Shown here piece after piece: positions 44,022 through 52,731 of a stretch of DNA of 64,000 nucleotides. The DNA comes from Streptomyces sp. NBC_01314 (GTDB taxonomy: Bacteria; Actinomycetota; Actinomycetes; Streptomycetales; Streptomycetaceae), in contig NZ_CP108394.1 in assembly GCF_041435215.1 (NCBI RefSeq), forward strand, positions 7,564,001 through 7,628,000, in the 5' to 3' direction. Position numbers and translations under genes: made by a program. Under the pieces are notes generated by a model. That model saw only the letters and a program-made list of their open reading frames with translations. It made no database searches and was not told the DNA's origin. Position 1 is the stretch's first letter. Every line of letters starts with the position of its first letter.

Positions 44022-45500
44022 TCAGCTCCTGACGGTCGTCGCCCCCCGGGGCGGCCGTGGGATGGACACCGGCTTCGCGCTTCGTTCGCCCGCGATCTCC
44101 AGCAGGACCCGTACGAGTTCGTCGTGGAGGGCGTCACTGATCTCATGTGCTTGGGGGGTGTCGACGTGCAGCATGTTGACGTGGAGGCCGGTGGCGGTGC
44201 GGTGGAACCAGTGGCTGATGCCGTTGCCGCGGGTGGCCCAGACGTGCAACGTCGTGTTCCAGAGCGGATGTTGGAGGCCTCCGGGGGTCCTCCGGAAGTC
44301 GATGTAGGAGAAGAAGTTCACCGGGAACGGCCAGTGGTGCAGGGAGAAGGTCTCCGGGGCGAGCAACTCCCACGCCCGTACGAAGGGGATGTCAGCGTGC
44401 CGCTGCAACGCGCCGTACGCCGTGCGGGCCCGCGCGATCGTGGTCGCGTGGTCCGTACCGCCTTCGCCCACCTGGAACTCGATCGGCATCGTGTTCACGA
44501 ACCAGCCGATGGAGTGCTGCCACGGGTTCGGGGCTCCTTCGGAGTTCCCTCCGCCCCCGTCCGTCCGCTCGCTGATGGGTAGCAGACCCCGGTAGACCCC
44601 CGGCCCCCCGAAACGGTGCTGGGCCGTCGCCGCCGCTGCCAGTACGGCCGTGAAGACGCTGCCTCCCGATGCGCGGGCGCCCGCCGCGAGGGCGTCTGTC
44701 CGGGGGGCGTCCAGGAGGGGGAGGGCCCGGTTCACCAGGGGGTACAGGTGGCCGTCCGGTACACCCAGGCCGAAGGGGAACCTGGGGAAGAAGCCGCCGT
44801 TGCCGCGGATGAAGTCCTTCCAGTAGGTCAGACGCTCGTCGTCGGGGCGGAGGGAGGCATAACGGCGGCGTTGGTCGTCGCCGAAGGTCAAGTAGCTTCC
44901 TGCGCGGGGCAGTTGCGGGGTGCGCTGGGCGGTGAGGGCGGCGTACGCGGTCTGGAGTTCGTTGACGACGACGGGCATGGACAGGCCGTCGCACACGATG
45001 TGGTCGAAACAGAGGTAGACCGTCGCGCTCGTGTCCCGGACCACCGCGCCCATGAGGAACAGCGGCCAGGACAGCGTGTCGATGCTCTTGAACGTCTTGT
45101 CGAGGTGGGTGCGCAGGTCGTCTTCGGTGTGGAAGTGACCGGCCTCCTCCGCCTCCAGGGTGATGGATTCGGGCGCCGGCGCCGTGCAGTTCAGGTCGCC
45201 GGCCAGGCGCTGGAACTCACTGCGGAGCACCTCGTGGCGCCGCACGAGAAGAAGGAGCGCCGATTCGAGGGACCCGATGTCCAGTGGGCCCGCGATCTCG
45301 AAGGTCACCGCGACCGAGCTGGCGATTCCGTCGCTCGTACTCCGGGTCGCTTCGGACGAGGAGTGGTGCTTGTCCTGATTGAACGAGGCCGATGTGAAAG
45401 TGGGATTCTGCCCGTCATGGGGGGAGTGCTTCGTGCGCAGGGACCAGGAGATCACGGTGCCGGGCGCGATGGTGGCGTCGGAGAAGGGGATTTGCAGCAC
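44022..45500 (-). CDS. Condensation-domain acyltransferase (PapA/NRPS C-domain type)
   Basis: 492 residues, a stand-alone condensation domain. The active site reads CFDHIVCDGLS, an (H/D)HxxxDG motif with the second His and the Asp kept. A GWFVNTMPIEF segment (latch) and WFHRTATGLHV near the end fit the fold. Without carrier proteins nearby, it most likely acylates a hydroxyl or amine of a small molecule, as PapA enzymes acylate sugars in mycobacterial glycolipids. GTG 45500; ribosome site weak. It lies 55 bp behind the glycosyltransferase gene on the same strand. Confidence 0.85.
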   Translation of the reverse strand: MLQIPFSDATIAPGTVISWSLRTKHSPHDGQNPTFTSASFNQDKHHSSSEATRSTSDGIASSVAVTFEIAGPLDIGSLESALLLLVRRHEVLRSEFQRLAGDLNCTAPAPESITLEAEEAGHFHTEDDLRTHLDKTFKSIDTLSWPLFLMGAVVRDTSATVYLCFDHIVCDGLSMPVVVNELQTAYAALTAQRTPQLPRAGSYLTFGDDQRRRYASLRPDDERLTYWKDFIRGNGGFFPRFPFGLGVPDGHLYPLVNRALPLLDAPRTDALAAGARASGGSVFTAVLAAAATAQHRFGGPGVYRGLLPISERTDGGGGNSEGAPNPWQHSIGWFVNTMPIEFQVGEGGTDHATTIARARTAYGALQRHADIPFVRAWELLAPETFSLHHWPFPVNFFSYIDFRRTPGGLQHPLWNTTLHVWATRGNGISHWFHRTATGLHVNMLHVDTPQAHEISDALHDELVRVLLEIAGERSAKPVSIPRPPRGATTVRS

Positions 45501-45555
45501 TCGGGGGCTTTCTGTTCGTGACTTGTGGGGGGAAGTCGAGGGGGAGGGGGAGGGA

Positions 45556-46869
45556 TTAGGTGAGGTGAGCCAAGAGGGAATTCACCGCTGTGTTGACGCC
45601 GTCCTCGGCCTGGACGAGAGGCGCGATTTCGCCCGCCCGGTGTCGCAGGTGTCGGTCCGTCGCCGCCGTACTGATCGCTTCCGCGAGTCGGTGTGCGGTG
45701 AGGGTGCGGGCGGTGAGGGGAGCGGGGGCCACACCCAGGGCTCGCATGCGGGCGGACCAGTGGGTCTGGTCGCCCATGTGGGGGCAGAGGACCTGCGGGC
45801 GGCCCGCGGCGAGGGCGGCGCCGACGGTGCCGGGGCCGCCGTGGTGGACGACAGCGGCCGTACGGGGGAAGAGCCAGTCGTGCGGGGCCTGTTCGATCAT
45901 CAGGATGTTCGGTGACAGGGGGCCGGATTCGCTTGCAGCCGTGCCGATGCCGCCCCAGCCGGTCGCGACCACGGCCCGTACGCCGGTGAGACGGATCGCC
46001 TCGGTGACCAGCGCGTTGTTCCGGCGTGCCCGGGTGCCGGTCATGCTGCCGAAGCCGATGTAGACGGGGGGCGGCCCCTCGTCCAGGAAGCGGGTCAGCT
46101 CGCGGGGCGGCGTCCAGTCGGGACGGGCGGGCAGATACCAGAAACCCGTGGTGCGCACGGCGTCGCCCCACGCCGGGTCGATCGGTGTGATGTGTCGGCT
46201 GAACGACTGCAGGACCGGGCGCCGTCTGCCCTCGGGGTCCCGCAGCCAGCGCCGCGCACTGTGGCGACGGGGGGCAAGACCCAGTTCGGTCGTCCGCCAG
46301 CGCTCCACTTCGCGGGACCGCTGGGCTGCCGTGACCAGGGCGTATGTGCTCCGGTTGAGGAAGCGCGGCACCGGGGGGAGCGGCATCAGCTGGCAGGGGA
46401 AGGTGCCGGTGGGGACCCAGCCGGGTTGCAGCGCCACGACGACGGCGGGTACGTCCAGCATGTCGGCCACATGCTGGGCGGGGAACGCCGCCGAGTGCAC
46501 CACCGCCGCCAGGTCACCGTGGTCGTGGGCGATGGCCGCCACGTCCCGCAACGGGGCGATGAGCAGTTGTTTGAGGCGGGCGACGGTCCGTGCGGCCGCG
46601 ACTTTGCCGCGCACGCCCAGGAGGCCGTTGTCGATGATCCGGGTCGGCCCGTCGTCGATCGCGGCGAATTCGACGCCATGTGCGGCCGCGTCGGCCGCAT
46701 AGGAGGAAGGGGCGGCCAATAACGGGTGATGGCCGTGCCGACGCAGCGCCACGGCCAATGCGAGAAAGGGTTGTACGTCCCCGCGAGTACCGCATGCCGC
46801 CAGGAGAACCTTGCGCGAACGAGCGCCGACTGCGAGGCCCTCCGGCCCCAATTCGTTGGGCATGACCAC
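45556..46869 (-). CDS. GT1-family (macrolide/UGT-like) glycosyltransferase
   Basis: 437 residues, GT-B fold. N-terminal domain starts VLLAACGTRGDVQPFLALA with the GT28/GT1 pattern; the donor-binding end has YIGFGSMTGT and VVHHGGPGTVGAALAAGRPQ then LCPHMGDQTHW. Transfers a nucleotide sugar to a lipophilic acceptor, as in sterol, rhamnolipid-like or polyketide glycosylation. GTG 46869 follows TAGGTT by 6 bases (leaderless type); an ATG at 46863 is the alternative. Together with the acyltransferase it suggests an acylated glycoside product. Confidence 0.88.
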   Translation of the reverse strand: MVMPNELGPEGLAVGARSRKVLLAACGTRGDVQPFLALAVALRRHGHHPLLAAPSSYAADAAAHGVEFAAIDDGPTRIIDNGLLGVRGKVAAARTVARLKQLLIAPLRDVAAIAHDHGDLAAVVHSAAFPAQHVADMLDVPAVVVALQPGWVPTGTFPCQLMPLPPVPRFLNRSTYALVTAAQRSREVERWRTTELGLAPRRHSARRWLRDPEGRRRPVLQSFSRHITPIDPAWGDAVRTTGFWYLPARPDWTPPRELTRFLDEGPPPVYIGFGSMTGTRARRNNALVTEAIRLTGVRAVVATGWGGIGTAASESGPLSPNILMIEQAPHDWLFPRTAAVVHHGGPGTVGAALAAGRPQVLCPHMGDQTHWSARMRALGVAPAPLTARTLTAHRLAEAISTAATDRHLRHRAGEIAPLVQAEDGVNTAVNSLLAHLT

Positions 46870-47030
46870 GCGCTGAACCTAGCAGAAGGAAATTCGAACG
46901 AGTCAGGGATGGTAATGAGTTCGAGAATTTCCGCAGCCTGCTGTGGGTCCACTGCGGTTCACTTGGGCCCGCCGCGGCCTGTTGTGGTCTTCTGTTATTT
47001 TCCTTTTATGGGTTCAGGCGTGAGATGTGT
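46870..47030. promoter_or_regulatory. Promoter region of the glycosyltransferase-acyltransferase pair
   Basis: On the minus strand TAGGTT lies 6 bases before GTG 46869. The region is AT-richer than its surroundings (TTTCGAATTTCC, ATTACCATCC). No operator was recognised. Confidence 0.4.
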
Positions 47031-48191
47031 TCAGGTGCGGAACGGGCCCGTCACCTCGTAGGTGATACCGCCCGACGAACTGCCGCTCGTGCCGCGTTGG
47101 CTGGAGAAGTAGAGGCGGCGGCCGTCGGGGGAGAAGGCGGGGCCGGTGATCTCGGAGGCGGACTGGCCGTCGACGCGGAGGAAGGGGGCGATGGTGTCGT
47201 TCGGGGTGATGAGGCAGATCTCCATGGTGCCGCCGTCCTCGGCGACGTAGAGGTCGCCCGAGGAGGTGCCGGTGATGTTGTCGACGCCGGTGAGGGGAGC
47301 CGTGCCGGAGGTGACCAGTGAGTCGTCGTACGCCAACTCGTAGGTGCCGGCGGCGAGGTTGAGCTGCCAGACGCGGTTGTCGCCCTTGGTGGTGAACCAG
47401 ACCGTGTCGTCGGCGTAGTGACAGCCCTCGCCCCCGTTGAAGGACTTCGAGCCCGAGACCTGGGTGCGGGTGGTCGTGGGGGAGCCGTCCGGATCGGGGA
47501 CGTTCGCCCAGGTGTAGGAGCCGGAGGTGGCGGTGCCGGCGATCATGACCTGGAGGGTGCCGGAGGACAGGTCGCCCCAGGTCGTGGGGGTGAAGCGGTA
47601 GAAGCGGCCGTTCGTCTCGTCCTCCGTCAGATAGATCACCCGGCGGACCGGGTCGGCCGCTGCCGCCTCGTGCTTGAAGCGGCCCATCGCGTCCCGGCGG
47701 ACCGCGGCGTTCACGCCCCACGGATCGGTCTCGTAGACGTAACCGCGGTCGACCTCCTCGCAGGACAGCCAGGTGTTCCACGGGGTTCTGCCGCCGGCGC
47801 AGTTCTGGCGGGTGCCGGACAGGACGCGGTACGCGGACGTGACCGCGCCCGTCGACGAGAACCGCACCGCGCTCGCGCCGCCGGACGGGTTGATCTCCGA
47901 GTTGGAGACGTAGATCCAGCCGGTGCCGTCCGCGTAACAGGCGCCGCCGTCGGGGGCGTTGTGCCAGGTGTACGACGTCCCCGGAACCGTCAGGCCGGAG
48001 CGGGCGATCACCCGGCTGGTGAAGCCGCCCGGGAGCCTGATGCCGTTGGCGTCCGCCGAACCGAGCGCCCCGTACGGGCCCGTGCCCGGCTGAGCGGGCG
48101 CGGCGTACGCGGCGCCGCGCCACAGGGTCCCGCCGAAGGCGGCCGATGTGCCGCCGAGTACGGCCGCGCGCAGGAGAGTACGACGTTCCAC
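47031..48191 (-). CDS. PhoX-family secreted phosphatase-like protein
   Basis: 386 residues. Starts MERRTLLRAAVLGGTSAAFGG, a twin-arginine (RR) signal with an AYA-A cleavage zone. The rest is a PhoX/DUF839 beta-propeller: YTWHNAPDGGACY, TPWNTWLSCEEV and GEGCHYADDTVWFTTKGDN supply the calcium/iron site residues. PhoX enzymes are monomeric calcium-iron phosphatases exported folded by Tat, usually under phosphate control, but I found no convincing PHO box. GTG 48191 with GGAG 5 bases before. Confidence 0.85.
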   Translation of the reverse strand: MERRTLLRAAVLGGTSAAFGGTLWRGAAYAAPAQPGTGPYGALGSADANGIRLPGGFTSRVIARSGLTVPGTSYTWHNAPDGGACYADGTGWIYVSNSEINPSGGASAVRFSSTGAVTSAYRVLSGTRQNCAGGRTPWNTWLSCEEVDRGYVYETDPWGVNAAVRRDAMGRFKHEAAAADPVRRVIYLTEDETNGRFYRFTPTTWGDLSSGTLQVMIAGTATSGSYTWANVPDPDGSPTTTRTQVSGSKSFNGGEGCHYADDTVWFTTKGDNRVWQLNLAAGTYELAYDDSLVTSGTAPLTGVDNITGTSSGDLYVAEDGGTMEICLITPNDTIAPFLRVDGQSASEITGPAFSPDGRRLYFSSQRGTSGSSSGGITYEVTGPFRT

Positions 48192-48456
48192 TGTCGCTCC
48201 AAGGGGTGCCTTGACCGGCCCGCCTGCCGGTCGGCGGCGGGGTCGCGCGGTGAGGGAACTTACGGGAGCGTGATTGACAGGGCATGGACAACTCGTGACT
48301 CTACGGCGGCGTTCACCGGTGGTACAGGTGGTATTGGGACGAGGCGCCCCGAAAGAGGCGCCTCGAAAGGGGCGCGGGGCACCGCGTGATCGGCCACGTA
48401 CTACCCGCGCTCGCCGTACAAGCCGTCACCTCCGCGCTCCTGGGCGGGCGACCCAC
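48192..48456. other. Intergenic region between PhoX and the two-component operon
   Basis: Contains one GTTCACC on the plus strand (48311-48317) and a TTGACA on the same strand near 48274, the PhoX promoter on the minus strand and the hairpin at 48341. No gene seen. Confidence 0.4.
48341..48364 (-). terminator. Hairpin behind the histidine kinase gene
   Basis: GAGGCGCC (48341-48348) pairs perfectly with GGCGCCTC (48357-48364); 93 bases behind the kinase stop. Confidence 0.6.
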
Positions 48457-50121
48457 TCAGGCAGGCAGCGGCGGAGCCTCACGGCGGCGTTGCCCCGGCC
48501 GCCCCCCGAACCCATGCCCGTGACCGTGCCCGTGCCCGTGGGAATGGCCCGGCGGCTCCGCCGACGGAAGGCGGACGACGGCGTCCAAGCCGCCCGTGGC
48601 CGCCTCGCGCAGAGCCACATCGCCACCGCTGGCGTGCGCGAGACGCTGGACGAGGGAGAGACCGAGACCGGTACCGCCCTTGGGGGCGCCGGGGGCGCGC
48701 CAGAAGCGGTCGAACGCGCGGGCGCGCTGGTCGGGCGTCATACCGGGGCCCTCATCGGTGACGTGGAGGTCGACCCAGCTGGGCCGGGCGTCGCGCAGCG
48801 CCCGGCGGACGGGGGCGAGCAGCCGTAGCTCCATGGTGACCGTGCTGCGGGCGGGGGAGGCGCGCAGCGCGTTGGAGAGGAGGTTGTCGAGGATCTGCTC
48901 CACGGCTCCGGGGACGGCCGTCACCGGGCCGACCACGCCGGCGAAGAGGACCAGCGAGACCCCTTCGCGTTCGAACAGCGGCCCCCATGTGCGGTGCCGT
49001 TCCGCGCAGATCGCGGCCAGGTCGACCTGGGCCGGGATGGCCGCCGCCTCCTCCAGACGGGCCATCGCCAGCAACCCCTCGACCATCCGGGCCAGCCGGT
49101 CCGTCTCGGTGACGGCGGCGTCGAGGCTCGGCAGCGCGTGCCGGGCGATGTCCGGCTCCAGGTTCTCCAGCCGTAGCCGCAGTGCCGCCAACGGGGTCTT
49201 CAGCTGATGCGAGGCCTCACCGGCGAAGGCCCGCTGGGAGGCCAGCAGGTGTTCGAGGCGGGCGGCGGTCGTGTTGAAGGCCGCCGCGAGACTCCGTACC
49301 TCCGGCGGGCCCGAGGTGACCACCACGCTGCTGGCCGCACCGCCCTCGGCCAGCCGGTGCGTGGCCTCCTCCAACTGCCGGATGGGGCGCCCCGTCCAGC
49401 GTGCGAACGCGAACGCCACCGCGGCCACCCCGGTGAGCACCGCGAGTCCGGCCAGCGCCAGCAGCAGCCAGACCGCGAACACCCGGGCGTGCACCATGGT
49501 CGTCGGGAGGGTGACGCGTACGGCGCCCTGTGTCGTCACTGCGCCCGAGCCGGAACCCGCCCCCGTCCCTATCGCCGTCCCTGTCCCTGTCCCTGTCCCC
49601 GTCCCCGTGGCTGTGGCTGTGGTCGACCCGGCCGCCGTGATCGAGCCCGTGTTCGTGACGGAGCCCGTGCCCCGGCTCGCGTCGGCGCCCGTGTCCGCCG
49701 CCGCGTGGCCGACCGGAGCGGCCACGGACAGGTAGTGGACGCCGCCGGTCGTCGTCGTGCGTACGTCCGTGGTGGCGCGGCCCCGGAGCGCGGCGGAGAT
49801 CTCGGGTTGGGAGGAGAGGGTCTGTTCCTCGTCGTCGGCCAGGGAGTGCGAGGAGGCGAGCAGCTTCCCGTCCGCGTCGACGATGACGACCTTGCCGCCG
49901 ATGCGCTCGGCGCAGTGCCTGGCCCGTTCGACGAGTTCGTCCTGGCGGCCGGCGGCCAGGGACAGCGCGGCGTACGCGGCCACCGACTCGGCCTCGTCGT
50001 TGGCCGAGTTGACGATCCGCTCGCGTTCGGCCCGCGAGTAGACGAAGCCCAGCGGGATCTCCAGGCCGAGCAGGACCAGGGCGGCGAGGCTGAGGTAACT
50101 CAGCAGCAGACGCCGGGTCAT
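48457..50121 (-). CDS. Sensor histidine kinase with Thr-Gly and His-Gly repeats
   Basis: 554 residues. Membrane helix at about 5-28, extracytoplasmic sensor 29-260, second helix at about 270-295 (VFAVWLLLALAGLAVLTGVAAVAFAFA), HAMP, HisKA with the phospho-His in GEASHQLKTPLAAL, and a kinase domain with DNLLSNALRAS (N box), DEGPGM (G1) and GGTGLGLSL (G2). The sensor includes a Thr/Gly stretch (TATATGTGTGTGTGT), and the C-terminus is HSHGHGHGHGHG. Start ATG 50121 overlaps the regulator's stop (ATGA). Signal unknown. Confidence 0.92.
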   Translation of the reverse strand: MTRRLLLSYLSLAALVLLGLEIPLGFVYSRAERERIVNSANDEAESVAAYAALSLAAGRQDELVERARHCAERIGGKVVIVDADGKLLASSHSLADDEEQTLSSQPEISAALRGRATTDVRTTTTGGVHYLSVAAPVGHAAADTGADASRGTGSVTNTGSITAAGSTTATATGTGTGTGTGTAIGTGAGSGSGAVTTQGAVRVTLPTTMVHARVFAVWLLLALAGLAVLTGVAAVAFAFARWTGRPIRQLEEATHRLAEGGAASSVVVTSGPPEVRSLAAAFNTTAARLEHLLASQRAFAGEASHQLKTPLAALRLRLENLEPDIARHALPSLDAAVTETDRLARMVEGLLAMARLEEAAAIPAQVDLAAICAERHRTWGPLFEREGVSLVLFAGVVGPVTAVPGAVEQILDNLLSNALRASPARSTVTMELRLLAPVRRALRDARPSWVDLHVTDEGPGMTPDQRARAFDRFWRAPGAPKGGTGLGLSLVQRLAHASGGDVALREAATGGLDAVVRLPSAEPPGHSHGHGHGHGHGFGGRPGQRRREAPPLPA

Positions 50122-51815
50122 GACGCCCTGGTCTCGGGTGTGCGATGCCTCCCGGATCCCGTGCCACGCCCACGGCCGTGCCCCTGCCCCTGCCCGCGAC
50201 TCCGGGGCTGGCCCTGGCCGGGTCCCGGCGCCTGCCCGGGGGTGCGTACGGCCAGCCGGAAGCCGACACCGCGCAGGGTCTGGATCCACGCCGGATCACC
50301 CAACTTGCGGCGCAGAGTGGCGACATGGACGTCCAACGTCTTGGTCGGGCCCTGGTAGTGGTCGTCCCAGACGCGGTTGAGGATCTGCTGCCGGGAGTAG
50401 ACGGCGCCGGGATCCTCGGTGAGCAGCGCCAGCAGTTCGAACTCCTTCGGCGTCAGCGCGACCGGCACCTCGCCCACCCACACCTGCCGGGTCCGCCGGT
50501 CCACGACCAACGGCCCGGGCGGCGGCGGAGCCGAACCGTCGTCGTCGGCTGCGGCCGGACCGGAGGGGGCGCGCGAGTCCGGCGGGACCTGCTCGTACAT
50601 GGGGGGCTCGTAGAGAGGCGGTTCGTAGGCAGGCGGTTCGTAGACGGGCGGCTCATAGACCGGGCTGCCGTACGCCGGGCTCCCGAAGGCGGGGGTGCCG
50701 TGCGGCGGGGTTCCGTAAGTGGGCGTGCCGTGCGGCGGGGTTCCGTACATCGGCGAGCCGTGTGGGGGAGTGCCCTGCGCGGCGGTGCCGCCGAACACGG
50801 GGTTTTCGAACGCAGGGTTGCCGGGGAAGGGCGGGGTTCCGTGCGAGGGGGTGCCTTCGAAGGGCGTTCCCTCCATTGGTGTTCCCTGCGCGAGGGTTCC
50901 CTGCGGCTGTGCCCCATGGGCCGGGACCTCACGGCCCGACGCGCCACGGCCCGACGCGCCACGAGGCGCTGTCCCGCGCGTCGGTGCGCCCTGTGCCGGC
51001 GTCTCGTACGCGGCCGACCAGTCGTACTCCGACCCGTCGGCCCCTACGCCGAAACCGGCCCTACGGCGGCCCGTGTCCCCATCGCCGAAACCGGTCCCAG
51101 GGCCCGCGTCCCCGTGGCCGGTGCGACCCGACCCCTCGGCACCGACGCGGCTTGAGCCCTCGGCCCCGAGGTCGTTCCCCGCCCCGAGATCGTCCCCTGC
51201 CCCGAAGTCGCTCCCAGCCCCGAAACCAACCCCGGACCGTCCTCCGGCACCGACACCGACACCCGCACCGACCCCGGTAGCCGACTCCCGCTGAGCCGCC
51301 AACTCACGTGCGGACAGCCCTCGTTGGTCATAGACCTCACTCCCGCCCCCGGCCCCGATCCCAGCCCCGACCCCGACGTCGGCCCCAGCCCCTCTCCCCA
51401 CCCCTGCCTCAGCCACCACAACCCCGGTGACCACGCCGGGCACAGCCCCGCCTCCGGGTCGCTGATGGCGTCGTGACACCGCTCGTATGCGGGCGACCAG
51501 TTCTCGGATGCTGAATGGTTTCGCCAGGTAGTCGTCGGCGCCGAGCTCCAGGCCCAGCACGCGGTCGGCCTCCTCGCCGCGCGCGCTGAGGATGATGATG
51601 GGGACATCGGAGGTCCGGCGGATGCCGCGGCAGACGTCGATGCCGTCCATGTCGGGCAGGCCGAGGTCCAGCAGCACCACATCGCCGTGCGGACCTCTCA
51701 ACCCGTCCGCGCCGGTGGCCACGTGGTGGACCGTCAGGCCGAAGTGCCGCAGCCCGTCGGCGAGCGGTTCGGCGATCGTCTCGTCGTCCTCGATGAGCAG
51801 CACTCGTACGCCCAT
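50118..51815 (-). CDS. OmpR-family response regulator with a disordered linker of about 300 residues
   Basis: 565 residues where the family normally has about 230. Receiver at 1-117: acidic D10/D11, phospho-Asp D50 in LLDLGLPDMDG, S77, K99 in DDYLAKPF. Winged helix at about 430-525: VALTPKEFELLALLTEDPGAVYSRQQILNRVW...TLDVHVATLRRKLG. Between them lie about 300 residues of Gly/Ala/Val then Gly-Thr-Pro repeats (GTPPHGTP) and Tyr-Glu-Pro-Pro repeats (YEPPVYEPP). A GQGQGHGRGRG tail follows the DNA-binding domain. Both functional domains look intact, so this is probably a working regulator. ATG 51815; ribosome site weak. Confidence 0.92.
   Translation of the reverse strand: MGVRVLLIEDDETIAEPLADGLRHFGLTVHHVATGADGLRGPHGDVVLLDLGLPDMDGIDVCRGIRRTSDVPIIILSARGEEADRVLGLELGADDYLAKPFSIRELVARIRAVSRRHQRPGGGAVPGVVTGVVVAEAGVGRGAGADVGVGAGIGAGGGSEVYDQRGLSARELAAQRESATGVGAGVGVGAGGRSGVGFGAGSDFGAGDDLGAGNDLGAEGSSRVGAEGSGRTGHGDAGPGTGFGDGDTGRRRAGFGVGADGSEYDWSAAYETPAQGAPTRGTAPRGASGRGASGREVPAHGAQPQGTLAQGTPMEGTPFEGTPSHGTPPFPGNPAFENPVFGGTAAQGTPPHGSPMYGTPPHGTPTYGTPPHGTPAFGSPAYGSPVYEPPVYEPPAYEPPLYEPPMYEQVPPDSRAPSGPAAADDDGSAPPPPGPLVVDRRTRQVWVGEVPVALTPKEFELLALLTEDPGAVYSRQQILNRVWDDHYQGPTKTLDVHVATLRRKLGDPAWIQTLRGVGFRLAVRTPGQAPGPGQGQPRSRGQGQGHGRGRGTGSGRHRTPETRAS
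50535..51464 (-). repeat. Repeat-rich linker-coding DNA of the response regulator
   Basis: Multiples of 3 throughout: degenerate GGTACCCC/GGGACTCC-type units coding for GTPxxGTP, and YEPP units of 15 bp near 50590-50660. The frame is kept over more than 900 bp, arguing for selection on the protein. Confidence 0.75.
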
Positions 51816-52089
51816 GGCCGCCTGTCTCTCCAGAAAGTCGGGACAACACGGGGACCGTGTTGTGGGGCGCCACGCTACAAGAGACCGAACAAGAACGTGC
51901 AGGGAATCCGGGGCACTGTGAAATGACCCTCAGAAACCGCTTGTATTCGGTCGCCCGACCTGCGGCGAAGGCGGGTGTGGCCGAAATCTGTGGAAAACCT
52001 GGCGGCGCTTTAGTGTTCCCTTAACCTTCCTCTGGTCATCGCCCCCCTACGGTCGTTGGAGCTGGTCGGAACCGCTTCAGGGAGGCAGG
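51816..52089. promoter_or_regulatory. Divergent promoter region between the two-component operon and the carbonic anhydrase operon
   Basis: AT-richer patch at 51930-52030 with AACCGCTTG and TTAGTGTTCCCTTAACCTTCC. The second may be a regulator site. Ribosome site GGGAGGCAGG precedes the carbonic anhydrase ATG. Confidence 0.4.
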
Positions 52090-52731
52090 ATGAAGGCGCT
52101 GTTGGATCGCGCCCGGTCGTTCAGGCGACGGGTCGACTTCGAGAGCGACGAATACCGGAAACTCGCCGTCGGACAATTTCCCGAGGCGCTGTTCATTACC
52201 TGCTCGGACTCGCGGGTGATTCCCGCGCTGATCACCGGTGCGCGGCCCGGCGAGATATTCGAGCTGCGAAATGCGGGCAACATCGTGCCGCCGCACGACG
52301 CGTACGGGACCGCCTCCGGTGAGGCCGCCACCATCGAGTACGCGCTGGAGGTGCTCGGCGTTCAGGAGATCGTGGTGTGTGGCCATTCCCACTGCGGTGC
52401 GATGGGCGCGCTGACCTACGGCGCCGACCTGTCCGGCCTGCCCAGGGTGGACGCCTGGCTCGACTACGCGCGGCCCGCGCTCGAACCGGTGCTCGGCGGG
52501 CGCGGCGGGGACAGCGGTCGGGACGCCACCTCGTCGTCCGAGGACCCCGCCCTGACCGAGGTCGTCCAGCTCAACATCCGCAACCAGCTCGCCGTCCTGC
52601 GTGACTACCCGGTGGCCCGGCAGCAACTCGACGCCGGACGACTCCGGTTGCACGGCTGGTACTACGAGATCGACACCGGCAAGGTCCACGAACTGGACGC
52701 GGACGGGGACTTCCAGGTGCACGACTCATGA
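52090..52731 (+). CDS. Beta-carbonic anhydrase
   Basis: 213 residues. Interconverts CO2 and bicarbonate in the cytosol. Zinc ligands are in ITCSDSRVIP (Cys, with the Asp/Arg dyad) and VCGHSHCGAM (His, Cys). The ATG at 52090 has GGGAGG upstream. The stop overlaps the SulP ATG (ATGA), so the anhydrase and transporter are made together. Confidence 0.95.
   Translation: MKALLDRARSFRRRVDFESDEYRKLAVGQFPEALFITCSDSRVIPALITGARPGEIFELRNAGNIVPPHDAYGTASGEAATIEYALEVLGVQEIVVCGHSHCGAMGALTYGADLSGLPRVDAWLDYARPALEPVLGGRGGDSGRDATSSSEDPALTEVVQLNIRNQLAVLRDYPVARQQLDAGRLRLHGWYYEIDTGKVHELDADGDFQVHDS

Noticed and set aside
48192..48330. PHO box upstream of the PhoX gene
   Set aside because: Only one GTTCACC was found and on the wrong strand, without the required direct-repeat partner.
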